Below, piece after piece: positions 54,805 through 63,793 of a DNA stretch of 64,000 nt. Within the stretch, counting starts at the first letter, position 1; every line of letters begins with the position of its first letter. The notes under the pieces were generated by a model. That model was not told the DNA's origin. It saw nothing but the letters and a program-made list of their open reading frames with translations, and searched no databases. Source of the stretch: Tahibacter aquaticus. GTDB lineage: Bacteria; Pseudomonadota; Gammaproteobacteria; Xanthomonadales; Rhodanobacteraceae. The DNA lies in the NCBI RefSeq assembly GCF_004363655.1, contig NZ_SNZH01000020.1:1-64000 (forward strand), given 5' to 3'. The translations under genes were made by a program, and so were the position numbers.

Positions 54805-56340
54805 ATGAACGCGATCTTTCCCGTCTTCACGCTCCTGCTGTGCGGAATGTTCACGCTGGCCGGATGTTCCCGCGGAACCTCTGCTGAGCCGCCCACGCCG
54901 GGCAACGCATCCGCTGTGGCGGGTGCCGCTGCGGATACCGGCGGGTCCCGCAAAGGTGATTTCGGCCCACCGCAAGGAGAGCCGATCAAAGCCGTCCTGA
55001 CTTCCCCGCCCAACGTACCGCCGCCGACGGGCCGCTCCGCGCCGGCCAAGGTCATCGTGGAACTGGAAGTCATCGAAAAGGAACTGCCGATCGCCGAGGG
55101 AACCACGTATACATTCTGGACATTCGGCGGCACCGTTCCCGGCAGTTTCATCCGCGTGCGCCAGGGTGACACGGTCGAGTTCCATCTGAACAATCATCCT
55201 GATTCCAAGATGCCGCACAACATCGACCTGCACGGAGTTACCGGACCCGGCGGCGGCGCAGCGTCGAGTTTCACCGCACCGGGCCATAGCTCGCAGTTCA
55301 CGTTCAAGGCACTGAATCAGGGATTGTTCGTCTATCACTGCGCGACCGCACCGGTGGGCATGCACGTAGCCAACGGCATGTACGGACTCATCCTGGTCGA
55401 ACCACCACAGGGCCTGCCGCCGGTGGACAAGGAGTTCTACGTGATGCAGGGCGATTTCTATACCGTGGGCAAATTCCGCGAGAAGGGATTCCAGGCGTTC
55501 GACATGCAGAAGGCGATCGACGAGAACGCCACCTATGTGCTGTTCAACGGCTCGGAGACGGCGCTCACCGGCGATAACGCGCTGAAGGCGTCCGTGGGAC
55601 AGAATGTGCGTCTGTATGTTGGCAACGGCGGCCCGAACCTGGTGTCGAGCTTCCATGTGATCGGCGAGATCTTCGACAAGGTCTGGTACGAGGGCGGCAC
55701 ACGCTACCAGGAGAACGTGCAGACAACGCTGGTACCCGCGGGTGGCGCGATAATCGCCGACTTTCATCTCGAAGTTCCCGGAAGCTACGTGTTGGTCGAC
55801 CATTCGATTTTCCGCGCCTTCAACAAGGGTGCGCTGGGCATACTCAAGATCGACGGACCCGAGAACCTCAGCATCTATTCCGGCAAGGAAGTCGATTCCG
55901 TGTATCTCGGCGACAAGGCAGCCAGCCTGGCGTCGGTGAGTACCGCCGCGACCTCCAACGCAGCAGGAACGCTGTCGCTCGAGGAACAGGTCGCCGCCGG
56001 CAAGTCGCTGTATTCGGGGACCTGCTCGGTCTGTCACCAGGACAACGGCGCCGGGCTTCCGGGCGTATTCCCGCCGCTGGCGAAATCCGACTATCTCGCG
56101 ACGCAGCCGAAGGAGCAGATCGTGCGCGTCGTGCTCAACGGCCTGAGCGGCGCCGTCAAGGTCAACGGGCAGGACTACAACTCCGTGATGCCGCCCATGA
56201 GTCAGCTCAGGGACGACGAAATCGCCAACATCCTTAGCTTCGTACAGACAAGCTGGGGAAACAGCGGCGAGCGCGTCCGCAAGGAAGACGTCACCGCCGT
56301 CCGCGCTGCCACGCCACGCGCCGAAGGCGCGGCGCATTGA
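54805..56340 (+). CDS. nirK: copper nitrite reductase with C-terminal cytochrome c domain
   Basis: 511 residues from ATG 54805, with GAGGAAA upstream. The N-terminal lipobox TLAGC suggests a lipoprotein. Two cupredoxin domains carry the copper ligands: PHNIDLHG, then [16 protein letters not shown] (type-1 His/Cys/His/Met plus type-2 His), FHVIGEIF and LVDHSIF. After a linker, a class-I cytochrome c domain begins at about 400 with CSVCH and ends with a VMPPMSQL Met ligand. It reduces nitrite to NO in the periplasm, and the tethered haem likely delivers electrons. nirV follows 4 bases later. Cytochrome-fused NirK is a minority form. Confidence 0.95.
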   Translation: MNAIFPVFTLLLCGMFTLAGCSRGTSAEPPTPGNASAVAGAAADTGGSRKGDFGPPQGEPIKAVLTSPPNVPPPTGRSAPAKVIVELEVIEKELPIAEGTTYTFWTFGGTVPGSFIRVRQGDTVEFHLNNHPDSKMPHNIDLHGVTGPGGGAASSFTAPGHSSQFTFKALNQGLFVYHCATAPVGMHVANGMYGLILVEPPQGLPPVDKEFYVMQGDFYTVGKFREKGFQAFDMQKAIDENATYVLFNGSETALTGDNALKASVGQNVRLYVGNGGPNLVSSFHVIGEIFDKVWYEGGTRYQENVQTTLVPAGGAIIADFHLEVPGSYVLVDHSIFRAFNKGALGILKIDGPENLSIYSGKEVDSVYLGDKAASLASVSTAATSNAAGTLSLEEQVAAGKSLYSGTCSVCHQDNGAGLPGVFPPLAKSDYLATQPKEQIVRVVLNGLSGAVKVNGQDYNSVMPPMSQLRDDEIANILSFVQTSWGNSGERVRKEDVTAVRAATPRAEGAAH

Positions 56341-56344
56341 GACG

Positions 56345-57124
56345 ATGATGCGACTCGCTGCCTTGCTCATGACGGTACTTCTTCCCAGCGCGGCTGCGGG
56401 TGACTTTGTGCGTTTGCCGGGGCAAGCCGCGTTCACGTCGATTCTCAAATACACCGACAGCGACGGAAAAGTACCCATTGCGCCGTTCGAACTGATGACC
56501 ACGCCGGTCACCAACGCGCAGTTCCTCGCCTTCGTTGTCACGCATCCTGAATGGCGCCGCGGCACGGCCCCGAGCGTTTTCGCTGAAGCCCGCTACCTGT
56601 CGCATTGGGGTGGCCCGTTGTCGCTGGGCGCTGCGGCGGAGGCTGCGCAACCGGTGACGCACGTGAGCTGGTTTGCCGCGCGCGCCTATTGCGAAGCCAA
56701 CAATGCGCGCTTGCCCACCTGGTCGGAATGGGAGTACGCCGCCGCGGCCGACGCGACCCGCGCCGACGCGCGCAAGGACCCAGCCTGGCGCGATCGCATC
56801 CTCGGCTGGTACGCGAAACCGGCCAACGTCCCGCTGGCCCGCGTTGGGCAGGGCTCGCCGGATCTGCACGGCGTGCACGATCTGCATGGCCTGGTCTGGG
56901 AATGGGTGGACGACTACGCCGCCATGCTGGTTTCGGCCGACAACCGCAACCAGGCTGATCCCGACGTGCTCACGTTCTGTGGCGCCGGCGCACTCGCTAC
57001 CGACGACCGGGAAAACTACGCCGTGCTGATGCGTATCGCGATGCTGTCGGCGCTGGAAGCACACAACACCACGGGCAGTCTCGGCTTTCGCTGCGCCCGT
57101 GGTGCTTCGGGAGACGTGCAATGA
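56345..57124 (+). CDS. nirV: NirV-like formylglycine-generating-enzyme-fold protein
   Basis: 259 residues with a signal peptide (MMRLAALLMTVLLPSAAAG). The FGE-sulfatase fold shows as TTPVTNAQFLAFV, VTHVSWFAARAYCEANNARLPTWSEWEYAA, LHGLVWEWVDDY and NTTGSLGFRCAR. It follows nirK by four bases, the standard position of nirV, whose role in nitrite reductase maturation is proposed but not established. No Cys pair for formylglycine chemistry is evident. It overlaps the next gene by 4 bases (ATGA). Confidence 0.88.
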   Translation: MMRLAALLMTVLLPSAAAGDFVRLPGQAAFTSILKYTDSDGKVPIAPFELMTTPVTNAQFLAFVVTHPEWRRGTAPSVFAEARYLSHWGGPLSLGAAAEAAQPVTHVSWFAARAYCEANNARLPTWSEWEYAAAADATRADARKDPAWRDRILGWYAKPANVPLARVGQGSPDLHGVHDLHGLVWEWVDDYAAMLVSADNRNQADPDVLTFCGAGALATDDRENYAVLMRIAMLSALEAHNTTGSLGFRCARGASGDVQ

Positions 57125-57714
57125 AAAGACGAACGCTTTTTCTCATTTTTGTCGCGCTGGCCTGCGCATGCACCGGAACACTGACTGCCGCCGACCTGCG
57201 CGCCATTCCCGGCGATTCGGTGTATCGATTCGACGCCACCTTGTCCGACCAGTCGGGAACCGAGTTTCATCTTGGCGAGCGCCGCGGCCGACCGCTCCTG
57301 GTCGCCATGTTCTATACCTCATGCCGCTACGTGTGCCCCTTGATCATCGACAGCGTTAAAGGCGTGGAGCATGCGCTGAACGAAACCGAACCTGCCCATC
57401 TGAGATTTCTGCTTATCAGTCTGGACCCTGCCCGCGACGACACGGCGGCGCTGAAGTCCGTGTTCGACAAACGCAAACTCGATGCCGCCCACTGGACCCT
57501 GGCACGCACCAGCGAAAGTAACGTGCGCACGCTCGCGGCCCTGTTGGGCGTGCGTTATCGCGCCTTGGCGGACGGCGAATTCAACCACACCAGCGCACTC
57601 GTCCTGCTCGACCGCGAAGGTCGCCGGATAGCCAGCAGCGAGGCACTGGGGGCGACACCGGATCCCAAATTCATGGCTGCCGTGCGGAATGCGCTGGAGA
57701 TATCCACAAAGTAG
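57121..57714 (+). CDS. Sco1/SenC-type copper chaperone
   Basis: 197 residues; a signal peptide (LFLIFVALACACTGTLTAA) and a thioredoxin-like domain with CRYVC (CxxxC) at about 75-79 and the copper-binding His in FNHTS. Sco proteins deliver copper or reduce thiols in copper-site assembly. Being coupled to nirK-nirV, this one probably helps NirK metallation in the periplasm. It is the last gene of the nirK operon. Confidence 0.9.
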   Translation: MKRRTLFLIFVALACACTGTLTAADLRAIPGDSVYRFDATLSDQSGTEFHLGERRGRPLLVAMFYTSCRYVCPLIIDSVKGVEHALNETEPAHLRFLLISLDPARDDTAALKSVFDKRKLDAAHWTLARTSESNVRTLAALLGVRYRALADGEFNHTSALVLLDREGRRIASSEALGATPDPKFMAAVRNALEISTK

Positions 57715-57847
57715 CGTTGAAAGTGCGCTCGCTGCAGCGGAACAGGGCGGGCCGTCTTCCGCGGCTCTAGGCGGCTTGATTTTGGGTCGGATTAGGCAGC
57801 TACCGCCCGTAGCAGAGTCAATCCCGAGAGACATTCAGGACCATGGC

Positions 57848-58279
57848 ATGAAAGTAGTGATAGCCGTCGACGGCAGCGAACACAGCAACCGCGCCGTGGA
57901 CTATGTGGCCTTGCACTGGTTGCCCGCAGACCCCTCGCCACGAATCGTGCTGTGTTACGCCGATCCCGAGCCAGTGCCGCTAGCACCGGCGCACGGCGGT
58001 GATGAAGATGATGCCGAATTGGCCAGTTACCACGCGGGTAATGCCGACATCGCCTTGCGCTACGGAAATGCTGTGTTCGCGAGCGTCGGCCTGGAGACGG
58101 TGGAACATCGACTGGTCGGACCGCCCGTCGCTGGGATCCTAAGCCTCGCCAGACAAAGCGGTGCTGATGTCATCGTACTCGGCGCGCACGGCAGCGCCTC
58201 GCACAGTCCCCGCTCCCTGGGCACCGTGGTAGAAAATGTGCTGGCTGAAAGCACAGTGCCGGTGCTGGTTGTGCCCTGA
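57848..58279 (+). CDS. universal stress protein (UspA family)
   Basis: 143 residues from ATG 57848. The Usp fold is clear: KVVIAVDGSEHSNRAV at the start and VIVLGAHGSASHSPRSLGTVVENVLAESTVPVLVV at the end, which holds the ATP-binding G-2x-G-9x-G(S/T)-like pattern. A single domain. Usp proteins near denitrification genes are commonly induced under oxygen limitation; no FNR box was seen directly before this one. Its biochemical role here is unknown. Confidence 0.88.
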   Translation: MKVVIAVDGSEHSNRAVDYVALHWLPADPSPRIVLCYADPEPVPLAPAHGGDEDDAELASYHAGNADIALRYGNAVFASVGLETVEHRLVGPPVAGILSLARQSGADVIVLGAHGSASHSPRSLGTVVENVLAESTVPVLVVP

Positions 58280-58635
58280 CTACGCGGCGTAGAAAAGCGT
58301 AGTCCACGAAGATCGAATTCAGTCAGGAAGATTCGGAACCCCCAAAATTGCGCGCCCGCGCCTCTGTGGCGAGGAAAGCGAGGATTGCCCCCCGTTCTGG
58401 CGCATGAGCAGCGACGATGCGTTGGAACGCTCATTGGGGTGAGATCGCCCTTGAACTTCCCCCTTCGTAGACCGTACCGGCAGCGCGCAGCGCGAAACGA
58501 ATCAATGATTGGCTGATCTTGCTCCGGGCGTCCTGTTTCGCCCGGGCCTAGTGCGCGCGACGAAGGCCAGGACGGCCTGATCGGAGTTCTCTGCACTCGC
58601 AACGATCCGTCTGTTCCGTCGCCTGTCCTGGGTTC
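58280..58635. other. no gene recognised
   Basis: About 350 bases between the Usp and DUF2249 genes. On the minus strand a stretch (about 58320-58520) reads like a decayed protein end, but I could not identify it. Nothing else is evident except the FNR-type box that follows. Confidence 0.4.
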
Positions 58636-58649
58636 TTGACCTACATCAG
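58636..58649. promoter_or_regulatory. FNR/DNR-type box upstream of DUF2249 operon
   Basis: TTGACCTACATCAG, one mismatch in the right arm, centred 41 bases before the start codon at 58684. Confidence 0.6.
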
Positions 58650-58683
58650 CGCGCTGCAATGCTGAAGATGGTGCACTGGTTGC

Positions 58684-58950
58684 ATGAACTCTTCCCTCCA
58701 GCGGCCCGGCGAAACCGTACTTGAGCTGGACCTGAGAGCGCTGCCGCCGCCACAGCCGCTGGTACAAGCGCTCGCGGCGGTGGACACGATGGCGCCCGGC
58801 ACGGTTCTGCGAATACTCACGCCGCTCCTGCCCTTGCCGCTGCTGGAAGCCTTGACAGCGCGCGGGCTGACGCACCGGATCGTGCCGCAGAAAGGTCATG
58901 GTGCCTGTGTGATGGTCGAACGGACAGATCATGGCGCGACTGGCGATTGA
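58684..58950 (+). CDS. DUF2249 domain protein
   Basis: 88 residues, start ATG 58684. A TusA-like alpha/beta fold is suggested by VLELDLRALPPPQPLVQALAAV, LRILTPLLPLPLLEAL and a C-terminal CVMVER. DUF2249 proteins are usual companions of NO reductase and denitrification genes; proposed roles include redox or persulfide chemistry but none is established. It lies 35 bases after an FNR-type box and overlaps the next gene by 20 bases, which indicates an operon. Confidence 0.8.
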   Translation: MNSSLQRPGETVLELDLRALPPPQPLVQALAAVDTMAPGTVLRILTPLLPLPLLEALTARGLTHRIVPQKGHGACVMVERTDHGATGD

Positions 58951-60181
58951 GGACGCGCCGGCGCCCTCGACACCGCGTCGTTTCCTGCTCGCGGCGCCTT
59001 ACTGGGGTATGGCTGCCGGCGCGCTACTTCTGACCGATGCGGCCGCGCTGCTGCACACGCGCTGGCATCCGGCAACGCTGGCGGCCACTCACGCCTTTAC
59101 GCTGGGCGTTATGGGCAACCTGCTCGTGGGCAGCCTGCTGCAGTTTCTTCCAGCGGCGGCCGGCGTGCGCCTACGCGGTGCCGCCTGCGGGGGCCTGCTC
59201 TGCCTACTGTTCAACTGCGGCATACTGCTTTTGACCAGCGGACTGTATCTGCTGAAGCCTCTGTTGCTGACTGCGGCGGCGGCGGCGCTCGCACTGGCCT
59301 TTTCGCTGCTGGCCGTCATGACCGGCCCGGGGCTGCTCACGGCCTGCGGACAGGGCCTGCTGCGCGCAGGGCTCAGCGCCGCCCTGCTGGCGGCGCTGGT
59401 CACTGCGGCCGGCGGCGTCCTGCTCGCCCTCGCCCTTAGCAACTGGCTGGCTGCGCCGTGGTCAGTTCCCGTGCTGACCGATGTCCACGCCGCCTGGGGC
59501 ATCGCCGGGTGGGTGCTGCTGACCCTGGGCAGCGTTTCTCGCGTGGTCATGCCCATGTTCCTGGGCACGGCCGTCACGCCGCCCAGACTGCAAATGGCCT
59601 GGACCGCGGCAACTGTGTTGCTGCTCGTAGCCGCTTCGATCCTGCTGCTCGCCGGTGGATCCGCCATGCCCCTGCGCCTGAGCGTCGCCGGCGCGGCGCT
59701 CGCATTCGCCAGCGCCGCGTTACAGCAACAGCTACGCACCGCACCTGCGCGCAACGCGCCGCTACGCGCTTGGTGGCGAAGCGGGCTGCTCGCGCTTACC
59801 GCATTTGCGCTTGTCTTGCCGTGGCAACTGCGCGGCGATCTGCTAGCCGGCGTACTCGGGATCGCCGTCGCTTTGCCCTTGCTGACGGTGGGCATGCAGC
59901 TGGAAATCGTCGCCTTCCTCGGCTGGCTCGATCTGCACCGGCGCTACGGCCACGGCACGCGCTTGCCCAGCGTGCACCGGCTGTTGCCGGACGCTGACAA
60001 ATGGCGCGTGCTTTGCGGCTTTCTTGCCGCGGTGCCACTGCAACTGGCGGCCGTACTAGAGCCTTCGACCGGGCTCGCGCGTGCGGCCGGGCTGGCGTTG
60101 CTAATTGCCTACACGCTGCTGTGGCATGCGCTGGGCGGCGTACGCCGGCGCAGCGCGCGCTTCGTGGCCCAGAAGGCATGA
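58931..60181 (+). CDS. NnrS-like multi-pass membrane protein
   Basis: 416 residues and about twelve hydrophobic helices. Motifs PYWGMAAGALLLTDAAALLHTRWH, shortened here, THAFTLGVMGNLLVGSLLQF, TDVHAAWGIAGW and SRVVMPMFLGT recall a branch of NnrS/cytochrome-oxidase-like conserved membrane proteins found with denitrification genes. The His residues in ATHAF and DVHAAW may bind haem or copper. It overlaps the DUF2249 gene at its start and the chorismate-mutase-like gene at its end (4 bases), so the three are translated together. Precise function unknown. Confidence 0.75.
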   Translation: MARLAIEDAPAPSTPRRFLLAAPYWGMAAGALLLTDAAALLHTRWHPATLAATHAFTLGVMGNLLVGSLLQFLPAAAGVRLRGAACGGLLCLLFNCGILLLTSGLYLLKPLLLTAAAAALALAFSLLAVMTGPGLLTACGQGLLRAGLSAALLAALVTAAGGVLLALALSNWLAAPWSVPVLTDVHAAWGIAGWVLLTLGSVSRVVMPMFLGTAVTPPRLQMAWTAATVLLLVAASILLLAGGSAMPLRLSVAGAALAFASAALQQQLRTAPARNAPLRAWWRSGLLALTAFALVLPWQLRGDLLAGVLGIAVALPLLTVGMQLEIVAFLGWLDLHRRYGHGTRLPSVHRLLPDADKWRVLCGFLAAVPLQLAAVLEPSTGLARAAGLALLIAYTLLWHALGGVRRRSARFVAQKA

Positions 60182-60513
60182 AAGTGCGCCAATCCGCACC
60201 ACTTCCGCTGGCCATGCTGCGTGCGCTGGTCGATGCGCTCGATGACGGCCTCATTACGCTGCTGGCCGCACGTCGCATGCTGGTTGGGGCGATAGCGGTG
60301 GTAAAGGCAGAGGCGCATATCGCCACGTGCGATCCCGCGCGCGAGTGCTACGTGCACAACCGCGCACTGCGGCTGGCGCGTCGCCTGGGTGTGCCGGCGA
60401 CGACGGCGCGCGCCGTGATCGAAGCCGCTATCGCCGATGCGCGAGGGCAACAGAACCCGCCGCTCGCTGCTGGCCCCGAGAGGCCGGCATCGCAGACGTG
60501 CTGCGACCGATGA
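60178..60513 (+). CDS. chorismate mutase type II-like protein
   Basis: 111 residues from ATG 60178. The helical AroQ-type pattern is visible: MLRALVDALDDGLITLLAARRML, abbreviated, then DPARECYVHNR and GVPATTARAVIEAAI. AroQ enzymes convert chorismate to prephenate in the cytoplasm. Here the usual Arg/Lys/Glu active-site residues cannot be fully confirmed by eye. The location in a low-oxygen operon with DUF2249 and an NnrS-like protein is odd for aromatic biosynthesis, so it may have a different role, such as quinone metabolism. Confidence 0.65.
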   Translation: MKVRQSAPLPLAMLRALVDALDDGLITLLAARRMLVGAIAVVKAEAHIATCDPARECYVHNRALRLARRLGVPATTARAVIEAAIADARGQQNPPLAAGPERPASQTCCDR

Positions 60514-60584
60514 ACGCGAGCGCCCCCACCTGCCGTAGCACGTGACTCCGCACTCTCCCCAATTGCGACTTGTCGCCGATCGCA

Positions 60585-60598
60585 TTGACTCAGATCAG
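60585..60598. promoter_or_regulatory. FNR/DNR-type box upstream of fabA/fabB-like genes
   Basis: TTGACTCAGATCAG, one mismatch from consensus, centred 63 bases before the FabA-like start. Confidence 0.6.
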
Positions 60599-60654
60599 CG
60601 CGGCAAAGCGGGCGTGTCGCGCAGACTTGCTCCTTATCCCTCAACAGGCTGGCC

Positions 60655-61170
60655 ATGACGCGTCCCTCCTCGCTGGACTTCCAGCAGATTCTGGCCTGTG
60701 CCCGCGGCGAGCTGTTCGGCATCGGCAATGCACGCCTACCTGCGCCGCCCATGCTGATGTTCGATCGCATTACCGCCATCGACGATCACGGCGGCAACTA
60801 CGGCAAGGGGCTGTTGCGCGCTGAACTCGACATACGTCCCGACCACTGGTTCTTCAATTGCCATTTTGATACCGACCCGGTCATGCCCGGCTGTCTGGGT
60901 CTGGATGCGATGTGGCAGCTCGCTGGCTTCTTCCTGCCCTGGCTGGGCGAGCCCGGCCGCGGCCGTGCGCTGGGCGTGGGCGAGGTGAAGTTCGCCGGCC
61001 AAGTGCTGCCCAGCGCACGCTTGGTGCACTACGAGATTCATATCAGCCGGGTGATCCGAAGCCGACTCAAGATGGTTGTGGCCGACGGCAATACCTTCGT
61101 TGACGGACGACCGATCTACTCCTCACGGAACCTGCGCGTAGGCCTGTTCCAGACCACGGAGGGTTTCTGA
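60655..61170 (+). CDS. fabA: FabA-type 3-hydroxyacyl-ACP dehydratase/isomerase
   Basis: 171 residues, the FabA size. The catalytic His is in [23 protein letters not shown] (written in parts: [19 protein letters not shown]), with the matching Asp in GLDAMW. FabA dehydrates 3-hydroxydecanoyl-ACP and isomerises the double bond, the entry to anaerobic unsaturated fatty acid synthesis. The FabB-like gene starts one base after its stop. The pair stands behind an FNR-type box, so it may be a second, low-oxygen copy of the desaturation pathway. Confidence 0.9.
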   Translation: MTRPSSLDFQQILACARGELFGIGNARLPAPPMLMFDRITAIDDHGGNYGKGLLRAELDIRPDHWFFNCHFDTDPVMPGCLGLDAMWQLAGFFLPWLGEPGRGRALGVGEVKFAGQVLPSARLVHYEIHISRVIRSRLKMVVADGNTFVDGRPIYSSRNLRVGLFQTTEGF

Positions 61171-61171
61171 C

Positions 61172-62380
61172 ATGCGACGCGTCGTCGTAACCGGGATGGG
61201 CGTGGTTTCCTGCCTGGGCAATGTGGCCGACGCCGTTTCGCATGCGCTGCGCGACGGCGTCAGCGGCATCTGCGCCATGCCCGAATACGCCGCACAGGGC
61301 CTGCGCAGCTGCATCGCCGGCCTGCCGCGTGTCGACCTTGCCGCAGCCGTGGACCGTCGCCTGCGACGCTTCATGGGCGATGCGGCCGCTTACAGCTATG
61401 TCGCCCTGCGTGATGCAATCGCCGATGCGGGCCTGGGGGCGGACTGCGTCAGCCATCCGCGCACCGGTGTGATTGCCGGCTCCGGCGGCGGCTCGGCCCA
61501 GTGGCAGATCGAGACCGGCGACCTACTGCGCAAGAAAGGCGTGCGCCGGGTCGGTCCGTACATGGTGCCGCGAACGATGTGTTCCACCGTATCGGCCGCA
61601 CTGGCCACGGCGTTCGGGGTGCTCGGTGTCAGCTATTCCATCGCCGCCGCCTGCGCGACCTCGGCGCATTGCATAGGCGCCGCGGCGGACCTGATCCGGC
61701 GCGGGACGCAGGACGTGATGTTCGTCGGCGGCGGCGAGGAACTGCATTGGGGCATGACTGCCCAGTTCGATGCGATGGGGGCGCTGTCCAGTGCCTACAA
61801 CGCTGCGCCGGCACGGGCCTCGCGCCCCTACGATAGCGGCCGCGATGGCTTCGTCATTGCCGGCGGCGCTGGCATGCTGGTGCTGGAGGACTACGCTCAC
61901 GCCGCCGCGCGTGGTGCGCGCATCCATGCTGAGCTGGTCGGCTATGGCGTTACTTCCGATGGTGCAGACATGGTTGCGCCGAACGGGCTGGGCGCCGTGC
62001 GCTGCATGCAGATGGCGCTGGCCGGCGTGCGCAAGCCAGTCGACTATCTCAATACACACGGTACGGCGACGCCGCTGGGCGACCTCATCGAGCTACAGGC
62101 CGTGCGCGAAGTCTTCGGCGCGGCCGTGCCGCCGCTGTCCTCGACCAAGTCGCTGAGTGGGCATTCGCTCGGCGCTGCCAGCGTGCACGAGGCCATCTAC
62201 AGCCTGCTGATGTTGCGCGACGGATTCATCGCCGGCTCGGCCAATATCGATAGCCTGGATCCGCAGGCCGCGGCCTTTCCGATCGTGCGTGCGAGCCGCC
62301 CGGCGATGCTGAACACGGTCATGTCCAACAGCTTCGGATTCGGCGGCACCAACGCGACGCTGGTGTTCACGCGTGCCTGA
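61172..62380 (+). CDS. fabB: FabB-type 3-oxoacyl-ACP synthase I
   Basis: 402 residues. A KAS fold with the active-site Cys in AAACATSAH, His in [11 protein letters not shown], Lys/His in [14 protein letters not shown] and C-terminal FGFGGTNAT. It condenses malonyl-ACP with acyl-ACP; paired with FabA it elongates the cis-3-decenoyl intermediate to unsaturated fatty acids without oxygen. GAGGG lies in the end of the preceding gene as ribosome site. Its neighbours are denitrification genes instead of the PKS cluster far to the left, so membrane adaptation is a better guess than secondary metabolism. Confidence 0.9.
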   Translation: MRRVVVTGMGVVSCLGNVADAVSHALRDGVSGICAMPEYAAQGLRSCIAGLPRVDLAAAVDRRLRRFMGDAAAYSYVALRDAIADAGLGADCVSHPRTGVIAGSGGGSAQWQIETGDLLRKKGVRRVGPYMVPRTMCSTVSAALATAFGVLGVSYSIAAACATSAHCIGAAADLIRRGTQDVMFVGGGEELHWGMTAQFDAMGALSSAYNAAPARASRPYDSGRDGFVIAGGAGMLVLEDYAHAAARGARIHAELVGYGVTSDGADMVAPNGLGAVRCMQMALAGVRKPVDYLNTHGTATPLGDLIELQAVREVFGAAVPPLSSTKSLSGHSLGAASVHEAIYSLLMLRDGFIAGSANIDSLDPQAAAFPIVRASRPAMLNTVMSNSFGFGGTNATLVFTRA

Positions 62381-62400
62381 GCGGCCGATTTCTACCGCAG

Positions 62401-62414
62401 CTGACTTCGATCAA
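62401..62414. promoter_or_regulatory. FNR/DNR-type box upstream of the Cys-tailed small gene
   Basis: CTGACTTCGATCAA, perfect right arm and one mismatch in the left, 67 bases before ATG 62482. Confidence 0.5.
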
Positions 62415-62481
62415 GGCGCCAGCGCCGGTAGTGGCCGAAGCTGCCGGCAGATCCCCGACCACGCAGAAGGATAGTTCTCAT

Positions 62482-62706
62482 ATGACTACGACCGCGACTC
62501 CCGCGCTGGCCGAACAGGCGCAGCGCGCTTTGACGGCGCATGACCGCAATGCCGAAGTGACGCTGGATGCCGACGGAGGCTTCGTCGTGCGCACCGAGCT
62601 GACCGAGGCCGAGGTGCGGCGCCTGCTCCAGGCCGCTGCACTGCCGGTGGCGGTGCGCACGGTGCCCGCACGCAGCGATTGCTGCGGCGGCTGTGGCGGC
62701 GCCTGA
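62482..62706 (+). CDS. small protein with C-terminal Cys/Gly cluster
   Basis: 74 residues from ATG 62482, with AAGGA about 12 bases upstream. The body is mostly helical (LAEQAQRALTAHDRNAEVTL, TEAEVRRLLQAAALP) and the last residues are RSDCCGGCGGA. The Cys pair plus third Cys might bind a metal or an Fe-S cluster, or be a thiol-redox tail. The gene stands alone behind an FNR-type box, so it is probably induced with denitrification. I do not recognise the family. Confidence 0.7.
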   Translation: MTTTATPALAEQAQRALTAHDRNAEVTLDADGGFVVRTELTEAEVRRLLQAAALPVAVRTVPARSDCCGGCGGA

Positions 62707-62812
62707 ACCCGCCCGCTTTGCGCGGTGCCGGGTGACGGCCTGTCGCGGCTGGCGACAGAAAGCAGGTCATGCCCGGCGCCGCGCTTTTTGTGATTCCCTG
62801 CGAAGGCTTTCC

Positions 62813-63361
62813 ATGCCCATGAAAAACCGTAGACGCCTACTCGCTTTTCTCGTCCTGTCCGGCATCACGGCTCATGCCGCAGCCGCTGCAGCGGAGCCGT
62901 CGTCCGAGGACCACACGGCCCATGCGGCCCACGGGACGCCAGCAACGCAGGACTCGCACGCAGCGCCTGCGGCGCCTGATGCCGCCGCGCCGACTAACCC
63001 TCCGGCGAAGCGCTGGGCCAGCGACGCGGCCTTGCGCGAAGGCATGGGACGGGTGCAAGCCGCGCTCAAGGAACTGCGTCATCACGAGCTGGGCCATATG
63101 CCGCTGGCGGCGGTGCGGGAGCAGGCAGCGCAGATCGAAGCGGCAATCCGCTTCCTGTTCGCCAACTGCAGGCTCGCGCCGGACGCGGATGCTGCCCTGC
63201 ATCCGATCCTGCTGCCGCTGCTGCAGTCCGCCAAGCACCTGCAAAGCGAGCCCGCGGACCGCGCCACGGTCGCGGCGCTGCGTGCAGCCGTGGCGCCATA
63301 TCCGCGCCAGTTCGACGATCCGGGCTGGCCAGCGACACCGGATTCCGCTGCGGCGCAATGA
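62813..63361 (+). CDS. DnrO-like His-rich secreted protein
   Basis: 182 residues from ATG 62813 (ATG 62819 also possible). A signal peptide (RRLLAFLVLSGITAHAAAAA) is followed by a His-rich segment (EDHTAHAAHGTPATQDSHAA) and a helical domain (KRWASDAALREGMGRVQAAL to FLFANCRLAPDADAALHPIL, ending in RQFDDPGW). I recall proteins named DnrO with this same layout in Xanthomonas-type denitrifiers. It probably acts in the periplasm and may bind metal. It overlaps the next gene by 4 bases (ATGA). Confidence 0.75.
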   Translation: MPMKNRRRLLAFLVLSGITAHAAAAAAEPSSEDHTAHAAHGTPATQDSHAAPAAPDAAAPTNPPAKRWASDAALREGMGRVQAALKELRHHELGHMPLAAVREQAAQIEAAIRFLFANCRLAPDADAALHPILLPLLQSAKHLQSEPADRATVAALRAAVAPYPRQFDDPGWPATPDSAAAQ

Positions 63362-63663
63362 GTAGCACGGCGGAGAACAGCTACGTCCAGGCCTGGCAGT
63401 GCATAGGCTGCGGCCGCATCGAGGCGCCGCAGCCCTGCATCGGCGTCTGCCGTGACCGCAAAGTGCTGCTGGTCGGCAAGGAAGACCACGAGGCAGCGCT
63501 AGCCGAAATCCAGCGGCTGCGCACGGCACTGACGTGCGCCTCGGCCATGCTGCGGCGCTTCGGTATGGCCACGCCGCATGTGGGACAGTGGGAAAATTCC
63601 TATCGCGCGTTGCAATTGCAGGTGCGTGAGGTGCTGGCCGTGCTCAGCGCTGGCGCCACCTGA
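63358..63663 (+). CDS. small four-Cys protein, probable metal binder
   Basis: 101 residues. Near the N terminus WQCIGCGRIEAPQPCIGVC places four Cys as CxxC...CxxxC, a zinc- or Fe-S-like knuckle. The rest is helical (DHEAALAEIQRLRTALTCAS, then QLQVREVLAVL). It is translationally coupled to the DnrO-like gene. Function not recognised; a regulatory or assembly role beside denitrification is possible. The downstream gap to ubiD (63664-63793) holds nothing notable. Confidence 0.75.
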   Translation: MSSTAENSYVQAWQCIGCGRIEAPQPCIGVCRDRKVLLVGKEDHEAALAEIQRLRTALTCASAMLRRFGMATPHVGQWENSYRALQLQVREVLAVLSAGAT

Positions 63664-63793
63664 GCGGACGTGCATGCACCGCCGCCTGTGCCACTGGGTG
63701 TTCGCTGCCAACCTGACGAATTGCGTCTATGCAACGCTGCCGTTACGGCAGCGTGATCGCGACCCATCAGCATGAAAACGCAGCGGCCTGTGC

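Noticed and set aside
58060-58932. Minus-strand frame across the Usp-DUF2249 gap
   Set aside because: Most of it is antisense to two real genes; the middle part looks like decayed coding sequence but no family could be recognised.
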